From NCBI RefSeq assembly GCF_028389875.1, contig NC_084663.1, positions 116,569,301 through 116,633,300 on the forward strand: a stretch of 64,000 nt of DNA, in the 5' to 3' direction. Positions 62,601-64,000 of the stretch are shown here, in pieces. The notes beneath the pieces are model-generated. The model saw nothing but the letters and a program-made list of their open reading frames with translations, was not told the DNA's origin and did not search any database. The first letter of the stretch is position 1. Every line of letters begins with the position of its first letter. The DNA comes from Rhea pennata. Lineage: Eukaryota; Chordata; Aves; Rheiformes; Rheidae. The position numbers were made by a program, and so were the translations under genes.

Positions 62601-62660
62601 ACCAGCAATTAAAAAGGAGACAGCAAACTGAATGTAGGCCATACGGACATCGGGTCTTCC
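11544..62660 (-). CDS. URB1: URB1 (NPA1 homologue), 35 coding exons, 5' part outside window
   Basis: URB1 is a large nucleolar protein needed for 60S ribosomal-subunit assembly. In yeast Npa1 sits in early pre-60S particles with Urb2/Npa2, Dbp6, Nop8 and Rsa3; in human cells URB1 is required for 3' external-spacer removal from pre-rRNA. What I see: 35 minus-strand exons whose joined length is 6270 nt (divisible by 3), no internal stop, compatible phases at every junction and a TAA at 11544-11546. Segments resemble human URB1 as I remember it throughout, for example [32 protein letters not shown] and [16 protein letters not shown]. The order agrees with the Npa1 N-terminal domain and the NopRA1 C-terminal domain. 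The protein looks helical with lysine- and acid-rich linkers and no signal peptide. The partial product is 2089 residues; about 180 N-terminal residues are expected upstream of 64000. Residue numbers in the exon entries count from the first residue in this window. Confidence 0.96.
12382..12975 (-). CDS. URB1: URB1 coding exon 34 of window (594 bp)
   Basis: 594 bp, residues 1824-2022, the second-largest exon. It begins with a charged segment ([25 protein letters not shown]) resembling a bipartite nuclear-targeting patch. Helical repeats follow: [52 protein letters not shown] and [17 protein letters not shown]. The acceptor is TCTTATAG and the donor AG|GTAACT. The charged head varies between species; the later helices match the human C-terminus in pattern. 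Confidence 0.94.
12976..14692. other. URB1 intron between exons 33 and 34
   Basis: 1717 bp, AT-rich, with A-rich interrupted runs (13880-13904, 14380-14397 on the T side). No repeat family or nested gene seen. Confidence 0.6.
14693..14934 (-). CDS. URB1: URB1 coding exon 33 of window
   Basis: 242 bp, residues 1743-1824. It encodes [50 protein letters not shown] and [13 protein letters not shown], very close to the human C-terminal region. The acceptor is TTTTAATAG and the donor A|GTAAGT. Phase 2 to phase 1. Confidence 0.95.
15802..15978 (-). CDS. URB1: URB1 coding exon 32 of window
   Basis: 177 bp, residues 1684-1743. It encodes [31 protein letters not shown] and [16 protein letters not shown]. 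The acceptor is TTTTGCAG and the donor CG|GTAAGT, phase 2 on both sides. The middle is a basic, polar loop between two helices. Confidence 0.95.
15979..17231. other. URB1 intron between exons 31 and 32
   Basis: 1253 bp. Around 16046-16260 the base composition is richer in C and G and all three plus frames stay open for about 65 codons, but no motif is recognisable. Confidence 0.55.
17232..17341 (-). CDS. URB1: URB1 coding exon 31 of window
   Basis: 110 bp, residues 1648-1684. It encodes [18 protein letters not shown] and [12 protein letters not shown], matching the human QILEVLQNAAHVTKAAYEL block. The acceptor is CTATTTCAG and the donor AG|GTAAAA. Phase 0 to phase 2. Confidence 0.95.
18073..18216 (-). 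CDS. URB1: URB1 coding exon 30 of window
   Basis: 144 bp, 48 codons, residues 1600-1647. It encodes [34 protein letters not shown] and [14 protein letters not shown]. The acceptor is GGCTTCTAG and the donor CAG|GTAGGT, phase 0 on both sides. Confidence 0.95.
18712..18818 (-). CDS. URB1: URB1 coding exon 29 of window
   Basis: 107 bp, residues 1564-1599. It encodes [18 protein letters not shown] and [17 protein letters not shown], matching the human [17 protein letters not shown] block. The acceptor is CACCACAG and the donor GAG|GTAATG. Phase 1 to phase 0. Confidence 0.95.
19455..19732 (+). mobile_element. CR1 LINE fragment, 3' end, antisense to URB1
   Basis: It starts within the reverse-transcriptase C-terminal coding remnant ([16 protein letters not shown]), continues through the [17 protein letters not shown] remnant and ends with ATTCTATGATTCT at 19720-19732, the typical CR1 terminus. 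It is 5'-truncated to about 280 bp, as most CR1 copies are, and sits in the intron between exons 28 and 29. Confidence 0.9.
20122..20233 (-). CDS. URB1: URB1 coding exon 28 of window
   Basis: 112 bp, residues 1527-1564. It encodes [18 protein letters not shown] and [15 protein letters not shown], nearly colinear with human. The acceptor is TGTGCTGCAG and the donor AG|GTACTG. Phase 0 to phase 1. Confidence 0.95.
20806..20966 (-). CDS. URB1: URB1 coding exon 27 of window (NopRA1 domain)
   Basis: 161 bp, residues 1473-1526. It encodes [35 protein letters not shown] and ARFREQKQ, matching the human SNALGLTVTALSSYDPQMRAAAYHVL region. The acceptor is CCCACACAG behind a pyrimidine tract of about 55 nt, and the donor CAG|GTAAGA. 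The largest intron of the window (4985 bp) lies between this exon and exon 26. Confidence 0.96.
20984..21027. repeat. G-run followed by (GA)n purine tract at a URB1 acceptor
   Basis: A run of G followed by GA/GAA repeats on plus. In the URB1 sense this is CT-rich and forms most of the polypyrimidine tract upstream of the exon 27 acceptor. Confidence 0.9.
21617..21955 (-). mobile_element. CR1 LINE fragment, 3' end, same sense as URB1
   Basis: It reads on plus as AATCACAGAATGGGTAAGG, then GTTGGAAGGGACCTCTGGAG, the familiar reverse complement of the CR1 3' end. The minus-strand remnant encodes [17 protein letters not shown] and [15 protein letters not shown], the conserved CR1 ORF2 tail. It is about 340 bp, 5'-truncated, and lies in the 5-kb intron between exons 26 and 27. 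Confidence 0.92.
25952..26054 (-). CDS. URB1: URB1 coding exon 26 of window (NopRA1 domain)
   Basis: 103 bp, residues 1439-1473. It encodes [18 protein letters not shown], almost identical to the human [18 protein letters not shown] block. The acceptor is TGGCTTCAG and the donor G|GTAAAG. Phase 0 to phase 1. Confidence 0.96.
26588..26759 (-). CDS. URB1: URB1 coding exon 25 of window (start of NopRA1 domain)
   Basis: 172 bp, residues 1381-1438. It encodes [35 protein letters not shown] and [15 protein letters not shown], the opening of the conserved C-terminal NopRA1 region. The acceptor is ATGTTTAAG. The donor GAG|GTGCTT is non-consensus at +3 to +6 but is required by the frame. Confidence 0.93.
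26760..28552. other. URB1 intron between exons 24 and 25
   Basis: 1793 bp. A chance plus-strand reading frame of 145 codons (28006-28443) has no recognisable motif. No transposon seen. Confidence 0.55.
28553..28616 (-). CDS. URB1: URB1 coding exon 24 of window (64 bp)
   Basis: Small exon, residues 1360-1381, separated from exon 23 by only 90 bp. It encodes [18 protein letters not shown]. The acceptor is TTTTTTAG and the donor AG|GTAAAT. Phase 1 to phase 2. Confidence 0.92.
28707..28817 (-). CDS. URB1: URB1 coding exon 23 of window
   Basis: 111 bp, residues 1323-1360. It encodes [18 protein letters not shown] and [17 protein letters not shown], highly similar to the human [15 protein letters not shown] block. 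The acceptor is TTATTTCAG and the donor G|GTAAGT, phase 1 on both sides. Confidence 0.95.
28868..29010. repeat. compound CA/CT/TA microsatellite
   Basis: Successive CA-, CT-, CA/TA- and pure TA-rich stretches, ending in a (TA)n block of about 28 bp at 28979-29006. It lies in the intron between exons 22 and 23, starting about 50 bp upstream of the exon 23 acceptor. Confidence 0.92.
30264..30285. repeat. poly(A) homopolymer, 22 bp, abutting the URB1 exon 22 donor
   Basis: 22 consecutive A on plus, read as U in the URB1 transcript. Its last base is the T of the GT donor of exon 22. Confidence 0.95.
30287..30480 (-). CDS. URB1: URB1 coding exon 22 of window (poly-T donor)
   Basis: 194 bp, residues 1258-1323. 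It encodes [50 protein letters not shown] and [11 protein letters not shown]. The acceptor is TTCTAAAG. The only frame-compatible donor is GAG|GTTTTT, where the GT runs straight into the 22-bp homopolymer at 30264-30285. Phase 2 to phase 1, which joins correctly to exon 23. Confidence 0.87.
31210..31268 (-). CDS. URB1: URB1 coding exon 21 of window (59 bp)
   Basis: Small exon, residues 1239-1258. It encodes [18 protein letters not shown], matching the human VEEVDPDDW segment. The acceptor is ATGCACAG and the donor CAA|GTAAGT. Phase 0 to phase 2; the next exon supplies the last base of a lysine codon. Confidence 0.92.
31404..31438. repeat. G8-A27 tract
   Basis: Eight G directly followed by 27 A. 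It lies in the intron between exons 20 and 21. No transposon body is attached. Confidence 0.95.
32353..32400. repeat. poly(A) tract, 27 bp plus C-interrupted A runs
   Basis: 27 A, then further A runs broken by single C. It lies in the intron between exons 20 and 21, about 100 bp past the exon 20 donor. Confidence 0.95.
32503..32680 (-). CDS. URB1: URB1 coding exon 20 of window
   Basis: 178 bp, residues 1179-1238. It encodes [36 protein letters not shown] and LLKLEELL. The acceptor is TTCTGCAG and the donor TTG|GTGAGA. Phase 2 to phase 0. Confidence 0.92.
32892..33093 (-). CDS. URB1: URB1 coding exon 19 of window
   Basis: 202 bp, residues 1112-1179. It encodes [33 protein letters not shown] and [15 protein letters not shown]. 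The donor is AG|GTAGGC. Two in-frame acceptors are possible: CTAACAG before 33093 (chosen, better pyrimidine tract) or CTCAG nine bases downstream (exon start 33084). They differ by three codons. Confidence 0.88.
33094..35131. other. URB1 intron between exons 18 and 19
   Basis: 2038 bp. Contains the 18-bp tandem duplication at 33823-33858 and a 93-codon minus-strand open stretch (33510-33791) without recognisable similarity or splice support. Confidence 0.55.
33823..33858. repeat. 18-bp tandem duplication (2 copies)
   Basis: GGACTATATGATAGTTTA is followed directly by GGACTATATGCTAGTTTA, one mismatch. It lies in the intron between exons 18 and 19. Confidence 0.92.
35132..35984 (-). CDS. URB1: URB1 coding exon 18 of window (largest exon, 853 bp)
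   Basis: 853 bp, residues 828-1112, an open stretch of 284 codons. It begins [17 protein letters not shown] and encodes [42 protein letters not shown] and, at the end, [16 protein letters not shown] lysine-rich linker ([11 protein letters not shown]) near residue 980 resembles a nuclear or nucleolar targeting patch. The acceptor is TTGTTACAG and the donor CAG|GTAAAG. URB1 genes characteristically have one long central exon. Confidence 0.95.
37224..37403 (-). CDS. URB1: URB1 coding exon 17 of window
   Basis: 180 bp, 60 codons, residues 768-827. It encodes [18 protein letters not shown] followed by a polar, glutamate-rich stretch ([16 protein letters not shown]). The acceptor is TTTTCACAG and the donor AAG|GTACAA. 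The second half is probably a flexible linker. Confidence 0.92.
37940..38164 (-). CDS. URB1: URB1 coding exon 16 of window
   Basis: 225 bp, 75 codons, residues 693-767. It begins [16 protein letters not shown] and ends [18 protein letters not shown]. The last part matches the human VEHVLLYLKTAVENFG helix. The acceptor is TTAAACAG. The donor AGT|GTAAGA was preferred over a shift by one codon because of its consensus and frame. Confidence 0.92.
38802..38998 (-). CDS. URB1: URB1 coding exon 15 of window
   Basis: 197 bp, residues 627-692. It encodes [31 protein letters not shown] and [13 protein letters not shown], matching the human TYLTAVLTDLLHTQRDPLAL region. The acceptor is TTTTCTAG and the donor GTG|GTATGG. 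Phase 1 to phase 0. Confidence 0.95.
40235..40405 (-). CDS. URB1: URB1 coding exon 14 of window
   Basis: 171 bp, residues 570-627. It encodes [31 protein letters not shown] and [16 protein letters not shown]. This acidic stretch followed by the [14 protein letters not shown] helix is diagnostic of URB1. The acceptor is CTTAATAG and the donor G|GTACAG, phase 1 on both sides. Confidence 0.96.
41490..41628 (-). CDS. URB1: URB1 coding exon 13 of window
   Basis: 139 bp, residues 524-570. It encodes [18 protein letters not shown], then [15 protein letters not shown] and VSIPISHID. It matches the human block that precedes [13 protein letters not shown]. The acceptor is GTTAACAG and the donor G|GTATGT. 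Phase 0 to phase 1. Confidence 0.95.
42285..42401 (-). CDS. URB1: URB1 coding exon 12 of window
   Basis: 117 bp, 39 codons, residues 485-523. It encodes [18 protein letters not shown] followed by AVIQFLER, matching the human TGVFEHTWKELELWLEHLE segment. The acceptor is CTGGACAG and the donor AGG|GTAACA. Confidence 0.95.
42402..46087. other. URB1 intron between exons 11 and 12
   Basis: 3686 bp. Contains the palindrome at 43173-43193, within a plus-strand open stretch of 123 codons (43022-43393) that I do not recognise. No transposon seen. Confidence 0.55.
43173..43193. repeat. 21-bp palindrome, 10-bp arms
   Basis: GCTGTGGCAC and GTGCCACAGC are perfect reverse complements around a single central A. 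Intron between exons 11 and 12. Confidence 0.95.
46088..46207 (-). CDS. URB1: URB1 coding exon 11 of window
   Basis: 120 bp, 40 codons, residues 445-484. It encodes [16 protein letters not shown] and STKKLIIK. The acceptor is CTTTTAG and the donor AAG|GTAAGC, both in phase 0. Confidence 0.94.
47354..47466 (-). CDS. URB1: URB1 coding exon 10 of window
   Basis: 113 bp, residues 407-444. It encodes [18 protein letters not shown] and [11 protein letters not shown], matching the human [21 protein letters not shown] region. The acceptor is ACCTCAG and the donor CAG|GTAAGA. Phase 1 to phase 0. Confidence 0.94.
47467..50557. other. URB1 intron between exons 9 and 10
   Basis: 3091 bp. Holds the 0.9-kb CR1 copy; the remainder is unremarkable AT-rich sequence. 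Confidence 0.6.
49225..50137 (+). mobile_element. CR1 LINE, 0.9-kb 5'-truncated copy, antisense to URB1
   Basis: The largest transposon in the window. It holds the C-terminal third of CR1 ORF2: a degenerate reverse-transcriptase metal-binding motif ([10 protein letters not shown], Asn for the usual Asp), then [35 protein letters not shown] and [17 protein letters not shown]. Near 49780 the frame changes, and [16 protein letters not shown] continues in another frame. The 3' end is TATTCTGTGATTTTGTG. With the catalytic motif broken, the frameshift and the missing 5' portion, this copy cannot be active. It sits in the intron between exons 9 and 10. Confidence 0.95.
50558..50680 (-). CDS. URB1: URB1 coding exon 9 of window
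   Basis: 123 bp, residues 366-407. It encodes [18 protein letters not shown] and NFDFSKLLK, matching the human [18 protein letters not shown] segment. The donor is G|GTATGT. The acceptor GCTTAG is preceded directly by a run of 25 T in the transcript sense (25 A at 50687-50711), which serves as the polypyrimidine tract. Confidence 0.94.
50687..50711. repeat. poly(A) homopolymer, 25 bp, at the URB1 exon 9 acceptor
   Basis: 25 A on plus, six bases away from the exon 9 acceptor, so 25 U precede GCUUAG in the transcript. Confidence 0.95.
52473..52620 (-). CDS. URB1: URB1 coding exon 8 of window
   Basis: 148 bp, residues 317-366. It encodes [18 protein letters not shown] followed by a charged, fast-evolving linker ([14 protein letters not shown]) and a short helix with [10 protein letters not shown]. 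The acceptor is GCCTTTAG and the donor G|GTAAGC. Phase 0 to phase 1. Confidence 0.93.
52848..52866. repeat. poly(T) homopolymer, 19 bp
   Basis: 19 T in the intron between exons 7 and 8; in the URB1 sense it reads as poly(A). Confidence 0.93.
53270..53443 (-). CDS. URB1: URB1 coding exon 7 of window
   Basis: 174 bp, 58 codons, residues 259-316. It encodes [27 protein letters not shown] and [12 protein letters not shown], matching the human TALSLISVILKRALK region. The acceptor is CTCTTAG and the donor AAG|GTATGA. Confidence 0.95.
53801..53938 (-). CDS. URB1: URB1 coding exon 6 of window (Npa1 core)
   Basis: 138 bp, 46 codons, residues 213-258. It encodes [16 protein letters not shown], then [15 protein letters not shown] and [11 protein letters not shown], nearly colinear with human URB1. 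The acceptor is TTTCAG and the donor AAT|GTAAGA, phase 0 on both sides. Confidence 0.96.
55067..55262 (-). CDS. URB1: URB1 coding exon 5 of window (Npa1 core)
   Basis: 196 bp, residues 147-212. It encodes [18 protein letters not shown] followed by [18 protein letters not shown]. This is one of the most conserved URB1 blocks and the strongest single identifier in the N-terminal half. The acceptor is TTCAACAG and the donor AAG|GTAATA. Confidence 0.96.
56410..56540 (-). CDS. URB1: URB1 coding exon 4 of window
   Basis: 131 bp, residues 104-147. It encodes [18 protein letters not shown] and [11 protein letters not shown], typical of the URB1 Npa1 domain. The acceptor is TTTTATAG and the donor CAG|GTAAGC. 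Phase 0 to phase 2; the split arginine codon is completed by the next exon. Confidence 0.93.
56541..58582. other. URB1 intron between exons 3 and 4
   Basis: 2042 bp with two TA microsatellites (56657-56689, 56887-56902). Nothing else recognisable. Confidence 0.55.
56657..56689. repeat. (TA)n microsatellite
   Basis: About 33 bp of alternating TA in the intron between exons 3 and 4, with a second shorter TA run near 56887-56902. Confidence 0.93.
58583..58708 (-). CDS. URB1: URB1 coding exon 3 of window
   Basis: 126 bp, exactly 42 codons, residues 62-103. It encodes [10 protein letters not shown] and [16 protein letters not shown], close to the human [20 protein letters not shown] block. The acceptor is TTTTCAG. 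The donor AAG|GTCTGG is unusual, and a more consensus-like GTAACT lies 5 nt further into the intron. Only the GTCTGG choice keeps the frame into the next exon. Confidence 0.9.
58709..61078. other. URB1 intron between exons 2 and 3
   Basis: 2370 bp. Short TA run near 59173-59187, A/GA-rich tract near 59737-59763, and the 18-bp tandem duplication by the exon 2 donor. No gene or transposon seen. Confidence 0.55.
61001..61036. repeat. 18-bp tandem duplication (2 copies plus a degenerate third)
   Basis: AGCAAAGCCGTTTGCAAC is followed directly by AGCAAAGCCATTTGCAGC, with a diverged third unit after that. It lies just inside the intron past the exon 2 donor, about 40 bp away. Confidence 0.9.
61079..61164 (-). 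CDS. URB1: URB1 coding exon 2 of window
   Basis: 86 bp, residues 33-61. It encodes [16 protein letters not shown] and then LLSALKTK, matching the human FSSGIKEDRISTINILL segment. The acceptor is TTCTTAG and the donor G|GTACAA. Phase 1 to phase 0. Confidence 0.93.
61552..61662 (-). ncRNA. weak candidate H/ACA-like structured RNA in a URB1 intron
   Basis: In the URB1 sense: a hairpin with AGCAC/GTGCT and GGTTTTC/GAAAACC stems separated by a symmetrical 4/4 internal loop (61656 to 61611). A second, weaker stem AACTTTC/GGGGGTT (with G-U pairs) is followed at once by ACA and three bases, as in box ACA. URB1 introns host an H/ACA snoRNA (SNORA80A) in human, as I recall. No good H box (ANANNA) lies between the hairpins, so the call is weak. 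Confidence 0.18.
62494..62549. repeat. (TA)n/(CA)n microsatellite at the URB1 exon 1 donor
   Basis: TA array with ACAT interruptions grading into a CA run that ends about 14 bp from the donor of the exon at 62564. In the transcript it reads as UG repeats followed by UA repeats. Confidence 0.93.
62564..62660 (-). CDS. URB1: URB1 coding exon 1 of window (N-terminal Npa1 region)
   Basis: 97 bp, residues 1-32. It encodes [16 protein letters not shown], matching the human segment after the DVRQAY motif. The acceptor CTTCAG precedes 62660 and the donor is G|GTACTT. It starts in phase 0 and ends in phase 1. This is not the first exon of the gene; no match to more upstream URB1 sequence was found in 62661-64000. 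A CA/TA dinucleotide array begins a few bases past the donor. Confidence 0.92.
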
Positions 62661-63627
62661 CTGAAGGAAAGAGAAAAGGCACTACTAGCATACAGACTGT
62701 ACACAACACAAAATTACCATTGTAAACAGACATATTAAACAACTTCCACAGGCATGTTACATATAATCATGTACAGATTTTTTTTCCTCTAAATGTGCAA
62801 TATATCTACACCATATTCCTTTGAAAATCAGATCATAGTTTATTAATCTTAACATCAAATTGCAAGGTATCTTAGTTCACTCATTTCTCAGTAGCTGAGC
62901 TAGGCTATAAATTAAAAGGAAGAAAATGTCAACAGTTTCATGCCAAAATCCGTGTATACAAATCACTGACCTTAACTTCTGCAGTGGTACAGTACATTGG
63001 TCAATTCAAAAAAATGCTCAAGAATGGGAATGTCAAGTGCTGCTGCAATTTCTTATTACACAGACTTCCAGAGCACTGCCAGTATAGAGGAGCCCAGACA
63101 CTCACTGCCATCTTCGGGTTGCAGTGCATCACACCTTTCTTCAGCTATCACTGCTTATGGAGCTACCTGGACCATGCAACTGAGAAATCCCTTCTTTGAA
63201 GGGCTGACTTTTAGCCTATTTTATGAAACTACAAATTAAGGCATACTGTAGCCAATGAAACCTTTGCTTGGAAGAGGATTGTGGGCAATGAATATGATTC
63301 ATAATATATTGGTATTTATTGCGGAAAATTAAATTGTATATAAAAAATTATCCCAAAATAGTACTGGCAAGACTAAACATAAGGCAAAGGTGACTTGTTA
63401 AAGGGTTGAAAGAAAAGATAAAGAGACAGGAATTAGATTTTGCAGTAACTTTGGACTTGATCTTTTTGTATTAAAAATTCAGCTCTGACAGTCACTTGTG
63501 ATATGGTCATTTTAGTGAAAACTAGGCAAAAGCAGGACCTTCAGTCAGTGTTTGATACTCTTTCTCTTGTATCCAACTTACTTGCATATCTAATAAGCTT
63601 GTGGTCAAAAGACTCCCTTAAATTTAG

Positions 63628-63643
63628 CCCTTAAATTTAAGGG
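63628..63643. repeat. perfect 16-bp palindrome
   Basis: CCCTTAAATTTAAGGG is its own reverse complement. A direct partial copy (CCCTTAAATTTA) lies just before it at 63615-63626. Confidence 0.95.
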
Positions 63644-63697
63644 GTACTGACAAAGATTGCTTCTGCAGCAAGGTCAAAAAAAATGAAATTCCCTGAA

Positions 63698-63761
63698 TTA
63701 TATATATATATATATATTGGGGGAGGGCAGGGAGAGGAAGAGAGAGAAGGAGAGAGAGACC
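63698..63761. repeat. (TA)n followed by (GA)-rich tract
   Basis: About 20 bp of TA, then a purine-rich GGGAGG/GAGAGA stretch. Intronic; nothing else recognisable around it. Confidence 0.9.
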
Positions 63762-64000
63762 AAGTAGAAGACAACAGAACAGAACAAACATCTTTCTCCC
63801 AAAAATCACCTTTAACAAACTCATTTGTCACCACAGCTGGCATAAACTCAACATTAATGTATATCTTTATTCTGCAAGTCATCTTTAAATAACTCAGCAT
63901 ATTATATCTTTTCTCTGTTTTCACACTACAAGAAGCTTAATGGATTCTGACTAAAAATGAGAAACAATGCATCAGCCTTGAAAATGATAGTGGATTTAAT

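Larger units (their letters stand above)
62661..64000. other. URB1 intron upstream of the first visible exon
   Basis: No stretch on the minus strand matches the expected preceding URB1 residues, so the next 5' exon lies beyond the window. Contains the palindrome at 63628-63643 and the TA/GA tract at 63698-63761. Confidence 0.6.

Overview
This is vertebrate nuclear DNA, most likely from a bird. One multi-exon gene spread over about 50 kb fills most of the window. Introns are mostly 0.1-5 kb. The only interspersed repeats I recognise are three 5'-truncated CR1 LINE copies, two of them ending in the ATTCTATGATTCT-type 3' terminus typical of sauropsid CR1. I see no Alu-, B1- or L1-like sequence and no bacterial or phage features.

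The gene is URB1 (NPA1 in yeast, nucleolar pre-ribosomal-associated protein 1), on the minus strand. I followed it exon by exon from 62660 down to a TAA stop at 11544-11546. The 35 coding exons join in one continuous frame of 6270 nt (2089 codons plus stop) with matching splice phases at every junction. The first exons (roughly the N-terminal 180 residues judging from the human protein of about 2270 residues, as I remember it) lie beyond 64000. The protein is an alpha-helical nucleolar scaffold for large-subunit (60S) ribosome assembly and 3' external-spacer processing. The N-terminal Npa1 region is covered by the exons between 62660 and about 52 kb. The conserved C-terminal NopRA1 region starts at about 26.7 kb.

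Region by region: 1-11 kb is intergenic or belongs to a neighbour. It holds one plausible terminal exon on the plus strand (5776-5932). MRAP is a candidate for it by position only, because it converges on URB1 in mammals. 11.2-12.0 kb holds the URB1 3' UTR and last coding exon. 12.4-35.98 kb encodes the C-terminal half, including an 853-bp exon. 37.2-62.66 kb encodes the N-terminal half. 62.66-64 kb is intron. Simple repeats (homopolymers of 19-27 bp, TA/CA arrays) are common, and several lie directly on URB1 splice sites.

I found no undescribed multi-gene system. The observations most worth checking are the splice sites built from or next to simple repeats (30.29, 50.68, 20.97 and 62.56 kb), a weak donor with a frameshifting decoy 5 nt away (58.58 kb), a box-ACA-like hairpin pair in an intron at 61.6 kb, two palindromes, and the unassigned exon at 5.8 kb. 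All coordinates come from reading by eye; homology statements rest on remembered family sequences, not on a search.
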